Part shown: positions 1 to 9,961 of the stretch, one piece after another | Layout: every line of letters begins with the position of its first letter | How positions within the stretch are numbered: the stretch's first letter is position 1 | Assembly (NCBI GenBank): GCA_023957755.1 | Contig: JAMLGT010000001.1 | Location: forward strand, 124,001 to 188,000 | From: Chitinophagaceae bacterium | GTDB taxonomy: Bacteria > Bacteroidota > Bacteroidia > Chitinophagales > Chitinophagaceae | Direction of reading: 5' to 3' | DNA: 64,000 nt | Translations under genes and position numbers: made by a program | Notes under the pieces: generated by a model | Seen by the model: the letters and a program-made list of their open reading frames with translations, nothing else | Told to the model about the DNA's origin: nothing | The model's database searches: none

Positions 1-140
1 GCTGCCGCAAACGTAATCAGCGTGAGCAGGTAGCTCGTCATAAACGAGCGCTTCACCGCAATACTCAGTAACACCAGAATTGCACCCGCAGAAAGTATTA
101 CCTCTGGTAGTATTGTTTTGAATTCGGCAAGACTAATCAT
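1..140 (-). CDS. nuoN: NADH-quinone oxidoreductase subunit N (partial, N-terminus only)
   Basis: Only the first 46 or so codons lie in the window; the gene continues past the left edge. The visible peptide starts MISLAEFKTILPEVILSAG and runs into a hydrophobic segment, as in NuoN, an antiporter-like proton-pumping membrane subunit of complex I. The ATG at 140 overlaps the end of nuoM by eight bases (ATGATTAG), which indicates translational coupling as the last gene of the nuo operon. The identity rests mostly on position after nuoM and the N-terminal pattern, so it is solid but based on a fragment. Confidence 0.85.
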   Translation of the reverse strand, partial: MISLAEFKTILPEVILSAGAILVLLSIAVKRSFMTSYLLTLITFAA

Positions 141-1707
141 GGCTTACCTCCTTTTTATTTAGTTCGGCTAAGTGCATTGTATTCAGTTGTATAACCCGGT
201 TCATTGTCTGATCTGAAGAGTTGTTATCAGGTGATGCCATTAATATTTTATCAAAAGCAGGCTGTGCAGTGTGCACGACTTTTTGCGGAAAGAAGCCCAG
301 CCCTACAATGGCTATTGTGAGGCTTCCCATCACAATCCATTCCCGCGCTGTCAGATCATAAAGGCGCGATTGATTTGCTGTATATTCTTTTTGATGAAAT
401 ACTTTTTGAAGAATGCGAAGTGAATAATTCACCGAAACAATCAATCCTAATGTGGCCAATACCGACATCGGAATATTAAACTGCCAGGCACCTGCAAGGG
501 TTAGAAACTCTGCTACAAAATTGGCCAGTCCGGGCAATCCTACCGATGCCATTATAAATACAATGGTAAATCCGCCCATATTTGACATCTTCTTCCAGAA
601 GCCTCCCATCTCGCTGAGATCAAACGAGCCCGTACGCTCACGCACAAACTCTGAAATAATGAAAAGTGCCGCTATGCTTAGCCCATGTGCCACCATCTGA
701 AGCATTACACCCTGAAGGCCCAATGCTGTGAAAGAAAATACTCCGACAAGGATAAAACCCATGTGGCTAAAACTTGAATAAGCAATCAGTCGCTTCAGGC
801 TCTTTTGGGCATAGGACAATTTTGCTCCATAAAGTATTGAAAGTCCTCCGATCAGAAGCGCCGGTACCGCAAAGGCTTTTGCGGCTTCAGGAAATAACGG
901 TATTATGAAACGAATCAATCCATAGGCTGCAGTCTTCGACATCAGCGCCGCAATAATAACACTTCCTGCAGGCGGAGCCTGCGTGTAGGCATCAGGCAGC
1001 CATGAGTGAAATGGAAGTGCGGGTAACTTCACAAAGAAGGCCAGCAGGAATCCTGACATCAGCCAGAAGGCGGCCTGCCCTCCGGGTACATTTTTAATCA
1101 ACTCAAGATAGTCAAATGTATAAGTGCCGGTCTTGCTTCCATGGATCAGATACAGTGCAATAATTGCCAGCAACATCATTAATCCGCTTATCTGAGTAAA
1201 CAGGAAAAATTTCCACCCTGCATACTTACGGTCTTCATAACCCCAGATGGCAATTACGAAATACATCGGTATCAACATTATCTCCCAGAAGAAATAGAAC
1301 ACCATCATATCCAACGCAAGGAATACACCTGTAATCCCTGCCAGCAACCATAACAGATTGAAAAAATAAAATCCTGTGTTGCGTTCTTCTTTCCATGATA
1401 CTATTACTGATATTGCTCCGAGAAACAGTGTCAGCAGCGTCATAATCAGACTGATGCCATCCAGCCCCAAATGAAAGGACATTCCCAATTGGGGTATCCA
1501 GTCATACTTAGCCGTCACCATCCAGGCGCCACCGGCGGTGAGATCCACTGTGTTAGCAGAGCCAATCCAGAAGCTTACCATCATAGACAACCCGGTCACC
1601 AGCGCAAACAGGCTTATCCACTTCGGCAATGACTTATCAAAGGCACCCGCAATCCAGGCAAGCACCCCGCCACCCATCATTATCAACAGAAGAGTAATTA
1701 ATATCAT
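133..1707 (-). CDS. nuoM: NADH-quinone oxidoreductase subunit M
   Basis: A 524-residue polytopic inner-membrane protein, the usual length for NuoM, one of the three antiporter-like proton-translocating subunits of complex I. The stretch around residues 225-265 (LPALPFHSWLPDAYTQAPP) is the characteristic proton-antiporter family signature, and the conserved membrane Glu lies in FFWEIMLIPMYF near residue 140. The start ATG overlaps the nuoL stop by four bases (ATGA) and the stop overlaps nuoN by eight, so the three genes are translationally coupled. Nothing appears missing or broken. Confidence 0.95.
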   Translation of the reverse strand: MILITLLLIMMGGGVLAWIAGAFDKSLPKWISLFALVTGLSMMVSFWIGSANTVDLTAGGAWMVTAKYDWIPQLGMSFHLGLDGISLIMTLLTLFLGAISVIVSWKEERNTGFYFFNLLWLLAGITGVFLALDMMVFYFFWEIMLIPMYFVIAIWGYEDRKYAGWKFFLFTQISGLMMLLAIIALYLIHGSKTGTYTFDYLELIKNVPGGQAAFWLMSGFLLAFFVKLPALPFHSWLPDAYTQAPPAGSVIIAALMSKTAAYGLIRFIIPLFPEAAKAFAVPALLIGGLSILYGAKLSYAQKSLKRLIAYSSFSHMGFILVGVFSFTALGLQGVMLQMVAHGLSIAALFIISEFVRERTGSFDLSEMGGFWKKMSNMGGFTIVFIMASVGLPGLANFVAEFLTLAGAWQFNIPMSVLATLGLIVSVNYSLRILQKVFHQKEYTANQSRLYDLTAREWIVMGSLTIAIVGLGFFPQKVVHTAQPAFDKILMASPDNNSSDQTMNRVIQLNTMHLAELNKKEVSHD

Positions 1708-3593
1708 AATACCAAAATCATTGTTAGAATAATAAATGCCCCCAGTCCTATTCCAAAGAGGTATAATCTCAACCGGCCATTTTGTGTTTTGCTGAATGCG
1801 GCGTTCATTGCCAGGTTAAACCGTCCCAACCCTACATAAATCCTGTCCACAAAGTCTCCCACATCTATTTTTGAAAGCCATACCAATGGATTTATAAAGA
1901 TGGTGTCATAAAGCTTGTCAAAACCCCATCCTGAATAGAAAAAGTTTGATAGCGGCGTTTCCTTTCTTGCCGTAACGGTACGCTTCACATATAACTGCCA
2001 TGCAAAGAATACACCCGCCAATGCCAACACTCCGGCAATAGCCTGCATTACAGGCTCACCAAAGGCAGGTGATGGATTAAATTGTGCTGCCGGCAAAACG
2101 GTATTAAGGAATTTACTGAAAGGCTGGAAGTGCCCGAAGCTATGCGGTAGTTCTATAAATCCTGCCACAAGAGACAATATGCCCAGAATCACCAGAGGTA
2201 CTTTTATGGCCATTCCCGGTTTGTGGGAAATCTGTGTTTTCTGCTCACCAAAGAAAGTCAGGAACACCATCCTGAATGTATATAACGAGGTGAGGAATGC
2301 AGAGATGATCGCCGCAGCCCATAGCCATACATTACCCTTGTCTCCTGCAAAAGAACTCCATATAATGGCATCTTTACTATAAAAACCTGCCGTAATCAGG
2401 GGTAGTGATGCCAGGGCTCCGGAACCAAACAAATACGTCCAGTACACCACAGGTAATTTCTTTTTCAGTCCACCCATCTTGAACATATCCTGCTCATGAT
2501 GCAATGCCAGAATCACGGCACCTGCACCAAGGAAGAGTAATGCCTTAAAGAAGGCGTGGATCATAAAGTGGAAGATGCCGGCAGACCATGCCCCAATTCC
2601 CATTGCCAGAAACATATAACCAATCTGGCTGATGGTAGAATAAGCCAGCACCCGTTTTATATCTGTCTGTACCAATGCGCTAAATGAGGCTATCAACAGT
2701 GTGGCGGCTCCTATAACGGCAACGAGCATCTGAATGGCCGGGGCCAATTCAAAAATGGTATGTGTACGTGCCAACAGATACACCCCGGCTGTCACCATTG
2801 TAGCAGCATGTATCAATGCACTCACCGGCGATGGCCCGGCCATGGCATCTGGCAACCAGGTCTGTAACGGTAACTGCGCCGACTTGCCAAGCGCCCCACC
2901 AAGTAGCAAAAAAGCTCCCCAACTCGCTTCTGTACTGTTAGTAGCCCATACATCGGGAGCCGTAGCCAGTATGGTTGATATATTGAGTGTGTTAAAGTCT
3001 TTTACCAGAAGGAAGAATCCCAGAATCATGGCTGTATCACCAATACGGGTGATCAGGAACGACTTGCGGGCGGCATATGCGTTCTCTTCTGCTTTGCTTC
3101 CTCCATAATAAAACCCGATCAGCAGGAAACTACACAAACCCACACCTTCCCATCCAAGATATAACAGCAACAGGTCGTTTGCCAATACCAGCAGCAACAT
3201 GCTGAATACAAACAGGTTCATATAGGCAAAAAACCTTGAGTAGCCTTCATCTTCTGCCATATACTCAGTCGAGAATACATGAATCAGGAAACCTACAAAG
3301 GTGATAACAAAAACGAAGGTGAGCGAAAGTGCGTCCAGATGAAGTGTGATTTCCGGTGCGAAGGTTCCTATCTGAAACCATGTCCAAAGATGCTGTTCTA
3401 CAAAAGCGCCTTCGGTAGCACCCTGAATAAATGGTATCCCGTAAATGATAGTTATCAGGGCAGAAATGCCTACAGATCCACATCCTACCATAGCCACCAT
3501 CCGTTTGGGCATCTTAATCCCAAATAGCGAGAGGCTCAGGAAGCCAAGCAGCGGAAAAAGGGGAATTGCCCAAAGCACGTTCGAAATATCCAT
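1704..3593 (-). CDS. nuoL: NADH-quinone oxidoreductase subunit L
   Basis: A 629-residue membrane protein matching NuoL, the distal antiporter-like subunit carrying the long lateral helix that spans the membrane arm of complex I. The signature segment LQTWLPDAMAGPSPVSALIH is visible near residues 240-262, with the conserved functional Lys and Glu helices around it, followed by HAFFKALLFLGAG. The C-terminal quarter (after about residue 500) holds the amphipathic lateral helix and final anchor. It lies 30 bases downstream of nuoK and overlaps nuoM by four. Length is normal for the family. Confidence 0.95.
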   Translation of the reverse strand: MDISNVLWAIPLFPLLGFLSLSLFGIKMPKRMVAMVGCGSVGISALITIIYGIPFIQGATEGAFVEQHLWTWFQIGTFAPEITLHLDALSLTFVFVITFVGFLIHVFSTEYMAEDEGYSRFFAYMNLFVFSMLLLVLANDLLLLYLGWEGVGLCSFLLIGFYYGGSKAEENAYAARKSFLITRIGDTAMILGFFLLVKDFNTLNISTILATAPDVWATNSTEASWGAFLLLGGALGKSAQLPLQTWLPDAMAGPSPVSALIHAATMVTAGVYLLARTHTIFELAPAIQMLVAVIGAATLLIASFSALVQTDIKRVLAYSTISQIGYMFLAMGIGAWSAGIFHFMIHAFFKALLFLGAGAVILALHHEQDMFKMGGLKKKLPVVYWTYLFGSGALASLPLITAGFYSKDAIIWSSFAGDKGNVWLWAAAIISAFLTSLYTFRMVFLTFFGEQKTQISHKPGMAIKVPLVILGILSLVAGFIELPHSFGHFQPFSKFLNTVLPAAQFNPSPAFGEPVMQAIAGVLALAGVFFAWQLYVKRTVTARKETPLSNFFYSGWGFDKLYDTIFINPLVWLSKIDVGDFVDRIYVGLGRFNLAMNAAFSKTQNGRLRLYLFGIGLGAFIILTMILVL

Positions 3594-3623
3594 ACAGTTT
3601 TTATTTCAAATACTTTAAAAAAA

Positions 3624-3932
3624 TCAATCTCTTAATTCGCTTAACACATCTGTGTCCACGGAATTATACTTGCGGTGCATTTGTATAATCAAAGCCAACC
3701 CGACGGCCACTTCAGCAGCAGCCATTGCCAGAATGAAAATCAGCATCACCTGACCGTCGGCCTGCCCGTTGTGCGCTCCGGCCAATACAAACGCCAGCCC
3801 TGCCGCATTAAACATAATCTCAATGCTCATTAGCATAAACAGGATGTTCCTGCGGGTAATTACCCCGACAAGTCCTGTCAAAAACAATAAAGCAGCCAGC
3901 AATAACCCGGCTTCTAAAGGCAGTTCACTCAT
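3624..3932 (-). CDS. nuoK: NADH-quinone oxidoreductase subunit K
   Basis: A 102-residue protein with three transmembrane helices, the standard size for NuoK, the small membrane-arm subunit with two buried glutamates involved in proton transfer. The conserved Glu residues are visible in MLMSIEIMFNAAG and LAMAAAEVAVGLAL. The ATG overlaps the nuoJ stop by four bases. It belongs to the nuoH-N membrane half of the operon. Confidence 0.95.
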   Translation of the reverse strand: MSELPLEAGLLLAALLFLTGLVGVITRRNILFMLMSIEIMFNAAGLAFVLAGAHNGQADGQVMLIFILAMAAAEVAVGLALIIQMHRKYNSVDTDVLSELRD

Positions 3933-4459
3933 GAATTTTCATTTGTTTGTAAATAACGATGGTATTCACGCTTCTTCTCTTTTCCTATATGATAAGCACC
4001 GACAACACCGGCCATTAACAACATACCCGTAAGTTCTACCGCCAGCATATACCCGCCAAAGAGGCTTTGCGATACTTCCTGCGGGCCAATCACTCTCAAC
4101 TCAACCGATGCTCCGTCATAATTGATAAATACATATACCAGTTCACAAAGTAATATCAGGCTCAGGATTGCAGGTATGACCCACGCATTGGGCTTAAGCA
4201 GTTTAGCCTCTTCTTTTCCGCTGTTGGCTCCAAGGTTCAACATCATGATTGCAAACACAAACAACACCAGAATGGCGCCCGCATATACAATTACCTCCAG
4301 GGCGGCCACAAATGGAGCTCCTGAAATAAAGAATATAACTGATACCGCAAGCAGTGATACAATAAGATACAATAAGGCGTGCACCGCATTTTTACGTGTA
4401 ACCACCATCACTGTGGCCACAAACGCTACAATTGCTGCGATATAAAAAATGATGTTCAT
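3929..4459 (-). CDS. nuoJ: NADH-quinone oxidoreductase subunit J
   Basis: A 176-residue protein with about five hydrophobic segments, matching NuoJ of the complex I membrane arm. The segment VIVYAGAILVLFVFAIMML near residues 56-75 is the conserved third helix that contains the pi-bulge implicated in coupling quinone reduction to proton movement. The C-terminus is charged and cytoplasmic. It follows nuoI after about 20 bases and overlaps nuoK by four bases, consistent with one polycistronic mRNA. Confidence 0.93.
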   Translation of the reverse strand: MNIIFYIAAIVAFVATVMVVTRKNAVHALLYLIVSLLAVSVIFFISGAPFVAALEVIVYAGAILVLFVFAIMMLNLGANSGKEEAKLLKPNAWVIPAILSLILLCELVYVFINYDGASVELRVIGPQEVSQSLFGGYMLAVELTGMLLMAGVVGAYHIGKEKKREYHRYLQTNENS

Positions 4460-4478
4460 GCGCTTTCTTCAAATTATT

Positions 4479-4994
4479 TTATGGTAATAAGGTTCGTACA
4501 TCCACCGGCGGATCTTCTTTTTCTCCGCCCCCTTTAGGCTTTACTCCCACTGCCACACCGGCCTGTTGATAAAAACTATATCCATGATATTTTCCCATTC
4601 CGTCGATCAGCAGGTCTTCTTTTTCATATACCAGATTCTGGCGGTTATATTCCCCCATTTCAAAATCAGGAGTCAGCTGGATCGCATAGGTCGGACAGGC
4701 ATCCTCACACAATCCGCAGAAGATACAACGTGAGAAATTTATCCTGAAAAACTCAGGATACCTCCTTCCGTTCTCATCTTCTGTAGCCTGCAGAGAGATA
4801 CAATCCACAGGGCAGGCTGCTGCACACAGATAACATGCTACACATCTCTCGTTATGATCCGGATCCCTGGAAAGAATAATCCTCCCTCTCCACCGCGGAG
4901 GCAGATAGGCTTTCTTTTCGGGATACTGAATGGTCACCTTCTTCTTGAACATTTTCAGGAAGACCATCCATAAAGTGCGCACATTACTTAACAT
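4479..4994 (-). CDS. nuoI: NADH-quinone oxidoreductase subunit I (8Fe ferredoxin)
   Basis: A 171-residue peripheral subunit with two four-cysteine [4Fe-4S] motifs: [15 protein letters not shown] around residues 52-66 and [16 protein letters not shown] around residues 91-106. These hold clusters N6a and N6b, which pass electrons from NuoG to NuoB. The C-terminal tail after residue 120 is more variable and ends with a GGGEKEDPP stretch. The gene sits between nuoH and nuoJ as in canonical fourteen-subunit type operons. Confidence 0.95.
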   Translation of the reverse strand: MLSNVRTLWMVFLKMFKKKVTIQYPEKKAYLPPRWRGRIILSRDPDHNERCVACYLCAAACPVDCISLQATEDENGRRYPEFFRINFSRCIFCGLCEDACPTYAIQLTPDFEMGEYNRQNLVYEKEDLLIDGMGKYHGYSFYQQAGVAVGVKPKGGGEKEDPPVDVRTLLP

Positions 4995-5008
4995 GATTCA
5001 ACAATTTT

Positions 5009-5965
5009 TTAGGCGTTTGACAATACCACTGCTCCTGTAATCAAAACATTCAACAGTGCCAAAGGCAACAACAACTTCCACCCAAACGACATCAACTGAT
5101 CATACCTTGGTCTGGCAAGAGCCGCTCTCAACAACACGAAAAACAGGATAAAAGCAAACATCTTGATCAGGAACCACACTATCGGGGGAAGGAAAGACGG
5201 CCCCAGCCACCCTCCGAAAAATAATATCGTTATCATACAGGATACCAGGGTAATCCCTAAATATTCTCCTACGAAAAACATCCCGAATTTCATCCCCGAA
5301 TATTCTGAGTGGAATCCTGCAATCAATTCACTTTCTGCTTCAGGAAGGTCAAAGGGTAACCTGTGCGTTTCTGCCACACCAGCTATCAGGAAGATAATAA
5401 ATCCGACAAACTGAGGCACTACAAACCATAATCCCTTCTGTGCATTCACAATGTCAGTCATATTGAAAGACCCTACCTGAATTACCACTCCCATCAATGA
5501 CAAACCCATAAACACCTCGTAAGAAATCATTTGAGCCGCACCACGCATACCTCCTAACAAAGAGTACTTATTGTTAGAGGCCCATCCCGCCAGCACTATC
5601 GTATAGGCTCCAAGTGATGACATGGCCAGGAAAAACAGAAGTCCTATGTTCAAATCTGCAATCACAATCCCCGGAGCAAACGGCACAATCGAAAAACTCA
5701 TCAGAATACTGAGCATAATGATTGTCGGAGCTATGATAAACACCTTCTTATCTACAAACGGCGGTATCCAGTCTTCTTTAAAAAATATCTTGACCATATC
5801 TGCCAGCACCTGAAAGATTCCAAATGGGCCTACACGGTTGGGGCCTGAACGCTGCTGCCACACGGCAAGCATTTTTCTTTCTACATAGATAAGGCCTGCT
5901 GCAATGGTTACTGTGCCCAGTAATACCCCCACTATAATCAGTATTTGCACCAAGATTTCGTTCAT
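5009..5965 (-). CDS. nuoH: NADH-quinone oxidoreductase subunit H
   Basis: A 318-residue membrane protein matching NuoH, which forms part of the quinone-binding pocket and the entry of the E-channel. Family signatures are visible: [19 protein letters not shown] near residues 29-47, FKEDWIPP, and [22 protein letters not shown] near residues 203-224, rich in the conserved acidic residues. It is slightly shorter than the Escherichia coli protein but all the conserved loops are there. It is the first membrane-arm gene after nuoG, 34 bases away. Confidence 0.95.
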   Translation of the reverse strand: MNEILVQILIIVGVLLGTVTIAAGLIYVERKMLAVWQQRSGPNRVGPFGIFQVLADMVKIFFKEDWIPPFVDKKVFIIAPTIIMLSILMSFSIVPFAPGIVIADLNIGLLFFLAMSSLGAYTIVLAGWASNNKYSLLGGMRGAAQMISYEVFMGLSLMGVVIQVGSFNMTDIVNAQKGLWFVVPQFVGFIIFLIAGVAETHRLPFDLPEAESELIAGFHSEYSGMKFGMFFVGEYLGITLVSCMITILFFGGWLGPSFLPPIVWFLIKMFAFILFFVLLRAALARPRYDQLMSFGWKLLLPLALLNVLITGAVVLSNA

Positions 5966-5999
5966 AACCTCTTTTTAGTTTATTAGAGTTTTCTCTTTT

Positions 6000-8654
6000 T
6001 TATCCTTTGCTGATTTCTGTAAAGAAGGGGAATAACAGACCTTTCGTCTCATTAAACCCTTTAGGCAACATCAATACATTATCAGGAAGACTATTATCAA
6101 TCTTTATTTTAAACGAGTGTGCCTCACCGTCATAATTAATACTCAAACTTTCTGCCCCTTCTATTCCCGACCTTTGAAGCGCACTGCTACTAATAGAAAC
6201 AGTAGTATCCGGAATCCTCGTAGCTAACGGAGCGCTCTTTGCGCTCAGCTCGTCTCCTCCGAAGATATGATGAGAAGGGAGCACTTCAAATGTTCCGTTA
6301 TTGGTCTTATTACTTCCCGTATTCTTCAAATCACCTCCGGTGTTGTCACCTGCCTCTATCAGCCTGATACCCGGATTTCCTCCGTGCAGCGGCCCGCCTA
6401 CTTCTATCTGATATTTATTGATAGACTGTAGTGAGTTCCATCCCGGCGACCAGAAATAAGGAATTGCTTTCGAAGGCGCTTTTCCGTGATACCCTTCCAT
6501 TGTATAGGTTAGCGGTGAGTCTTCATCCAAGGGAGGTTTGGGTTCGTGTACGCTTATATTGGCGTTCATTGCGGTTCGTCCGCTATAACGGTGCGTCTCT
6601 CTTGGTATCTTCTGGGTTCCTATTCTGGAGTTTGCATCTGGTGCAAGGTCTCTGATTTTTTCCAGAATCGGATAATGAGCAATCATCTCTTCCACAATAG
6701 TATCAAAATGCCTTGCACTTTCTTTTGAATGTGTCAACTGATCTATCCACGCCCAACTACTCCTGATTTCATTTTTGGGAACAAATACTTCGTAGAATCT
6801 CTGTGCCCGGCCTTCATTATTAATTACCGTACCCGTTGATTCTGCAAAGGTGCCGGCAGGAAGTATAAAGTCGGCAAACGCTGTAGTCTCATTTTCCAAA
6901 GAATCAATCATTACTACCTGTTTGCAATTTTTCAGGAATGATTCTGCATTCTTTTTTCCAAATCGATAGGCAAGATTTGTTTCCATTACTATGGCTATCG
7001 TATCTTTTTCTGATTGTACGCGTGCCACGGCTTCATCCCAATACTTGCCTCCTATCAATGCAAGCCCCATAGAATTCACCTCAGGCACCGCAAAAGTGAG
7101 CCCTGCTTCTTTTCCGCTTACTTTAAGTGCGCGTGCGATCCCGGCGGCCGCCAGCAGAATTTCTTTGCTCATCATCCCTGTTCCTGAAACAACCAGCGGC
7201 TTTTTGCACGACAACAGCGCCTTGGCTACATCGTTCGCATAAGCATCAGTGTTATCATTTCCCCCCTGGCTTCCTGCAATTGCCGCAATGATTTTATCAG
7301 ACAGTGCGAGCAGGTGATTTGTATCTCCTGTAAATTTTTGGGTGGCAATCTCATCGAGCTTTGTGCTGCACGGAGTGGCTGTATAAAACGGCCCTGTCCT
7401 GTCTTGCACCACTTCACGGATAGCCGCATCATTCCATTTTTGTATTTTCAGTTTATATGCTTCCTCGCGTGGTTGATTCTTTGCTGCCTGGCGCAAAGCC
7501 AGTGCGATCATGGGTGCCGTATTGGTCACATCTTCTCCCAACACCAGCACTGCATCATAGGTTTCTATTTCGCTCAGTGAAGGTGTCTTCACGCCCACCG
7601 TGCGAAGCAGATTAAATGCTGTCTCTGCCAGTTGGGCTTCGTGTTGGGGAATACCCTGATAGAAGTTCTCTTCTCCCACCAGTTGCTTCAGCATGAAGTT
7701 AGATTCAAGGGAGGCACGTGGAGAGCCAATCCCTATCATGCGTGGTTTGCTGCCTACCAGATTCTTCACTGAGGCAAAGGCATCTGTATCGGAAGTGGCT
7801 TTCTGGGCAACCTTCGTCAGGCGCTTATCATCATTTACATATTCATATCCAAAGCGACCGCGATCGCACAGGAAGTATCCATTCACATCTCCGTTGTATC
7901 GTGAAAGAATTCTACGTAGTCCCCCATACCTTTCGGATGCCAATGTATTACACCCTACCGAACATTGGTGGCAGATCGATGGAGCACTGGTAAGATCCCA
8001 TTTACGCGTATAATGTTTTCTCAGTGTCTTATCGGTAAACACACCTGTCGGGCAAATCTCCACCAGGTTGCCACTGAATTCATTCTCCAGAGTACCACTT
8101 TCGCTTCTTCCGAAATATACCCTGCCGCTCGAGGCAAATACCCCAAAATCCTTTCCTCCCGCATAATCATTATAGAATCTCACACAGCGATAACACTGAA
8201 TGCAACGATTCATTTCATGATAGACAAATGGCCCCAGATCCTGGTTTACGTGTGTACGTTTATTAAACCTGTACCGTCTGTAATTATGGCCACTCATCAC
8301 CGTCATATCCTGCAAATGACACTCTCCTCCTTCGTCACACACCGGACAATCGTGAGGGTGATTGAGCATCAGCGACTCGATATTACCTGCCCTGAAATCC
8401 TTTCCTTTCTGATCTTGCAACGAAATACGCGTACCGTTCACCGCATCCACCATACATGACATCACAATCTTGCCTCTTGTATCATTCTCATCGCGATATT
8501 GAATCACTGCACACTGACGGCAGGCGCCTACAGAATGCATGGCCGGATGCCAGCAAAAATAGGTCAGGTCCATACCCAGCGAGAGACACACTTCCAGCAT
8601 GTTTTTCCCGTCAGGCACTTCGTATTCGACATTATCAATTATAACTTTAGCCAT
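6000..8654 (-). CDS. nuoG: NADH-quinone oxidoreductase subunit G
   Basis: An 884-residue protein. The N-terminus is a plant-type [2Fe-2S] domain (CWHPAMHSVGACRQC), followed by the His/Cys NuoG domain (CPVCDEGGECHLQDM), a [4Fe-4S] pair (CIQCYRC and downstream EICPTG) and a CxxCxxxC motif near residue 228 (CHQCSVGC), then a long molybdopterin-oxidoreductase-like domain. In complex I it hands electrons from NuoE/F to NuoI. The C-terminal 200 residues are diverged, including GGDLKNTGSNKTNNGT, a low-complexity linker before a final beta-rich domain. Long plus-strand open frames inside this gene are antisense shadows. Confidence 0.93.
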   Translation of the reverse strand: MAKVIIDNVEYEVPDGKNMLEVCLSLGMDLTYFCWHPAMHSVGACRQCAVIQYRDENDTRGKIVMSCMVDAVNGTRISLQDQKGKDFRAGNIESLMLNHPHDCPVCDEGGECHLQDMTVMSGHNYRRYRFNKRTHVNQDLGPFVYHEMNRCIQCYRCVRFYNDYAGGKDFGVFASSGRVYFGRSESGTLENEFSGNLVEICPTGVFTDKTLRKHYTRKWDLTSAPSICHQCSVGCNTLASERYGGLRRILSRYNGDVNGYFLCDRGRFGYEYVNDDKRLTKVAQKATSDTDAFASVKNLVGSKPRMIGIGSPRASLESNFMLKQLVGEENFYQGIPQHEAQLAETAFNLLRTVGVKTPSLSEIETYDAVLVLGEDVTNTAPMIALALRQAAKNQPREEAYKLKIQKWNDAAIREVVQDRTGPFYTATPCSTKLDEIATQKFTGDTNHLLALSDKIIAAIAGSQGGNDNTDAYANDVAKALLSCKKPLVVSGTGMMSKEILLAAAGIARALKVSGKEAGLTFAVPEVNSMGLALIGGKYWDEAVARVQSEKDTIAIVMETNLAYRFGKKNAESFLKNCKQVVMIDSLENETTAFADFILPAGTFAESTGTVINNEGRAQRFYEVFVPKNEIRSSWAWIDQLTHSKESARHFDTIVEEMIAHYPILEKIRDLAPDANSRIGTQKIPRETHRYSGRTAMNANISVHEPKPPLDEDSPLTYTMEGYHGKAPSKAIPYFWSPGWNSLQSINKYQIEVGGPLHGGNPGIRLIEAGDNTGGDLKNTGSNKTNNGTFEVLPSHHIFGGDELSAKSAPLATRIPDTTVSISSSALQRSGIEGAESLSINYDGEAHSFKIKIDNSLPDNVLMLPKGFNETKGLLFPFFTEISKG

Positions 8655-8674
8655 AATCTTTTTATTTGTTCTCT

Positions 8675-9955
8675 TTAATGCCGGTGATATTTACAACTGT
8701 GGTTGTGAATATGTTCATCAAAGTCTTCTCTGAAATACTTCAATGCACTTTGCAGCGGTTCCATCGCACCCGGTGCCAGTGCACAAAAAGTATTTCCCGG
8801 AGCATTATAATGAGTCTGGAATGTAAGATGATCGATATCCTCGGGTTTCCCTCTCCCTTCTTCCAATGCCAGCAAAATCTTCGCAGTCCACGGTAGCCCT
8901 TCACGGCATGGCGTACACCATCCGCATGATTCCTGTGCAAAAAATTGCTCCAGATTGAGACACATCCCAACAGGGCATGTCTTATCATCCAGCACGATGA
9001 TGGTTCCTGTTCCCATACGACTACCGGCTTTGCCCACTTCTTCAAAATCCATCTTGATATTCATGTGATCCGGTGTGAGAAAGTCGGTAGAGGCCCCCCC
9101 GGGTAATAAGCCTCTGAGTTTATACCCATCGAGCATCCCTCCTGCATGTTCTTCTATGATTTCGCCAAGAGTAGTCCCCAGTGGAAGTTCCCATATAGCA
9201 GGATTCTTCACTCGACCGCTCGCACCGTATAGTTTGGTGCCCCCTCCTCCTTCTGATTTGCTGATGGAGATATACCACTGTGCCCCTTTGGCCAAAATAT
9301 GGGGCACATTGCAATAGGTCTCCACATTATTCACAATAGTAGGCTTGCCAAATAATCCACTCACTTGTGGAAATGGAGGTTTGTTTCTCGGGTTAGCCCG
9401 TTTCCCTTCGAGTGCATTGAGCAATGCCGTTTCCTCACCACATATATATCTGCCCACACTGGTGTGCAGATCCATTTCAAGTTCGAAGCCGCTTCCTAAT
9501 ATATCCTTTCCAAGATATCCGGCCCTGTAAGCCTCATCGAGTGCTAATAATACCCTATTGGCCGCTTCATGATAAGCCCACCTGAGGAAGATATAACTCA
9601 TACTGGCTCCGATAGCATAGGCGCTGATAATCATCCCTTCAATCAACTGATGCGGATTTCTTTCTATCAGCAGCCGATCCTTGAAAGTTCCGGGTTCCAT
9701 CTCATCACCATTGGCTACCAGATACTTTGGCTGGGGTACATCATCTCCCATTGGTACAAAACTCCATTTCAGGCCGGTGGGAAAACCAGCACCTCCTCTT
9801 CCCCGAAGTTTCGAATCCTTCACCACACCCATCACTTCGGCAGGTGTCATCTTTAGCGCTGCCCTCAGTCCCTGATAACCGCCTACTGCTTCATACTCCT
9901 TCAGGGTGAGTGCTGTACCGTCTTTCTTAATATGTTCTGTTAATGGTCTTTCCAT
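8675..9955 (-). CDS. nuoF: NADH-quinone oxidoreductase subunit F (NADH- and FMN-binding)
   Basis: A 426-residue flavoprotein that oxidises NADH and passes electrons to iron-sulfur clusters. Seen: the NAD/FMN-binding stretch GRGGAGFPTGLKWSF near residues 52-66, YICGEETALLNALEG near residue 170, and the C-terminal [4Fe-4S] N3 motif ESCGWCTPCREG near residue 345 with the fourth Cys in FCALAPGA. It lies six bases downstream of nuoE, as expected for subunits that form the NADH dehydrogenase module together. The C-terminus ends in a His-rich HIHNHSCKYHRH. Confidence 0.96.
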   Translation of the reverse strand: MERPLTEHIKKDGTALTLKEYEAVGGYQGLRAALKMTPAEVMGVVKDSKLRGRGGAGFPTGLKWSFVPMGDDVPQPKYLVANGDEMEPGTFKDRLLIERNPHQLIEGMIISAYAIGASMSYIFLRWAYHEAANRVLLALDEAYRAGYLGKDILGSGFELEMDLHTSVGRYICGEETALLNALEGKRANPRNKPPFPQVSGLFGKPTIVNNVETYCNVPHILAKGAQWYISISKSEGGGGTKLYGASGRVKNPAIWELPLGTTLGEIIEEHAGGMLDGYKLRGLLPGGASTDFLTPDHMNIKMDFEEVGKAGSRMGTGTIIVLDDKTCPVGMCLNLEQFFAQESCGWCTPCREGLPWTAKILLALEEGRGKPEDIDHLTFQTHYNAPGNTFCALAPGAMEPLQSALKYFREDFDEHIHNHSCKYHRH

Positions 9956-9961
9956 TTCTAT

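Noticed and set aside
7965-8459. 164-codon plus-strand open frame inside nuoG
   Set aside because: It is antisense to a well-supported complex I gene and shows no domain or start signal; codon-use shadow.
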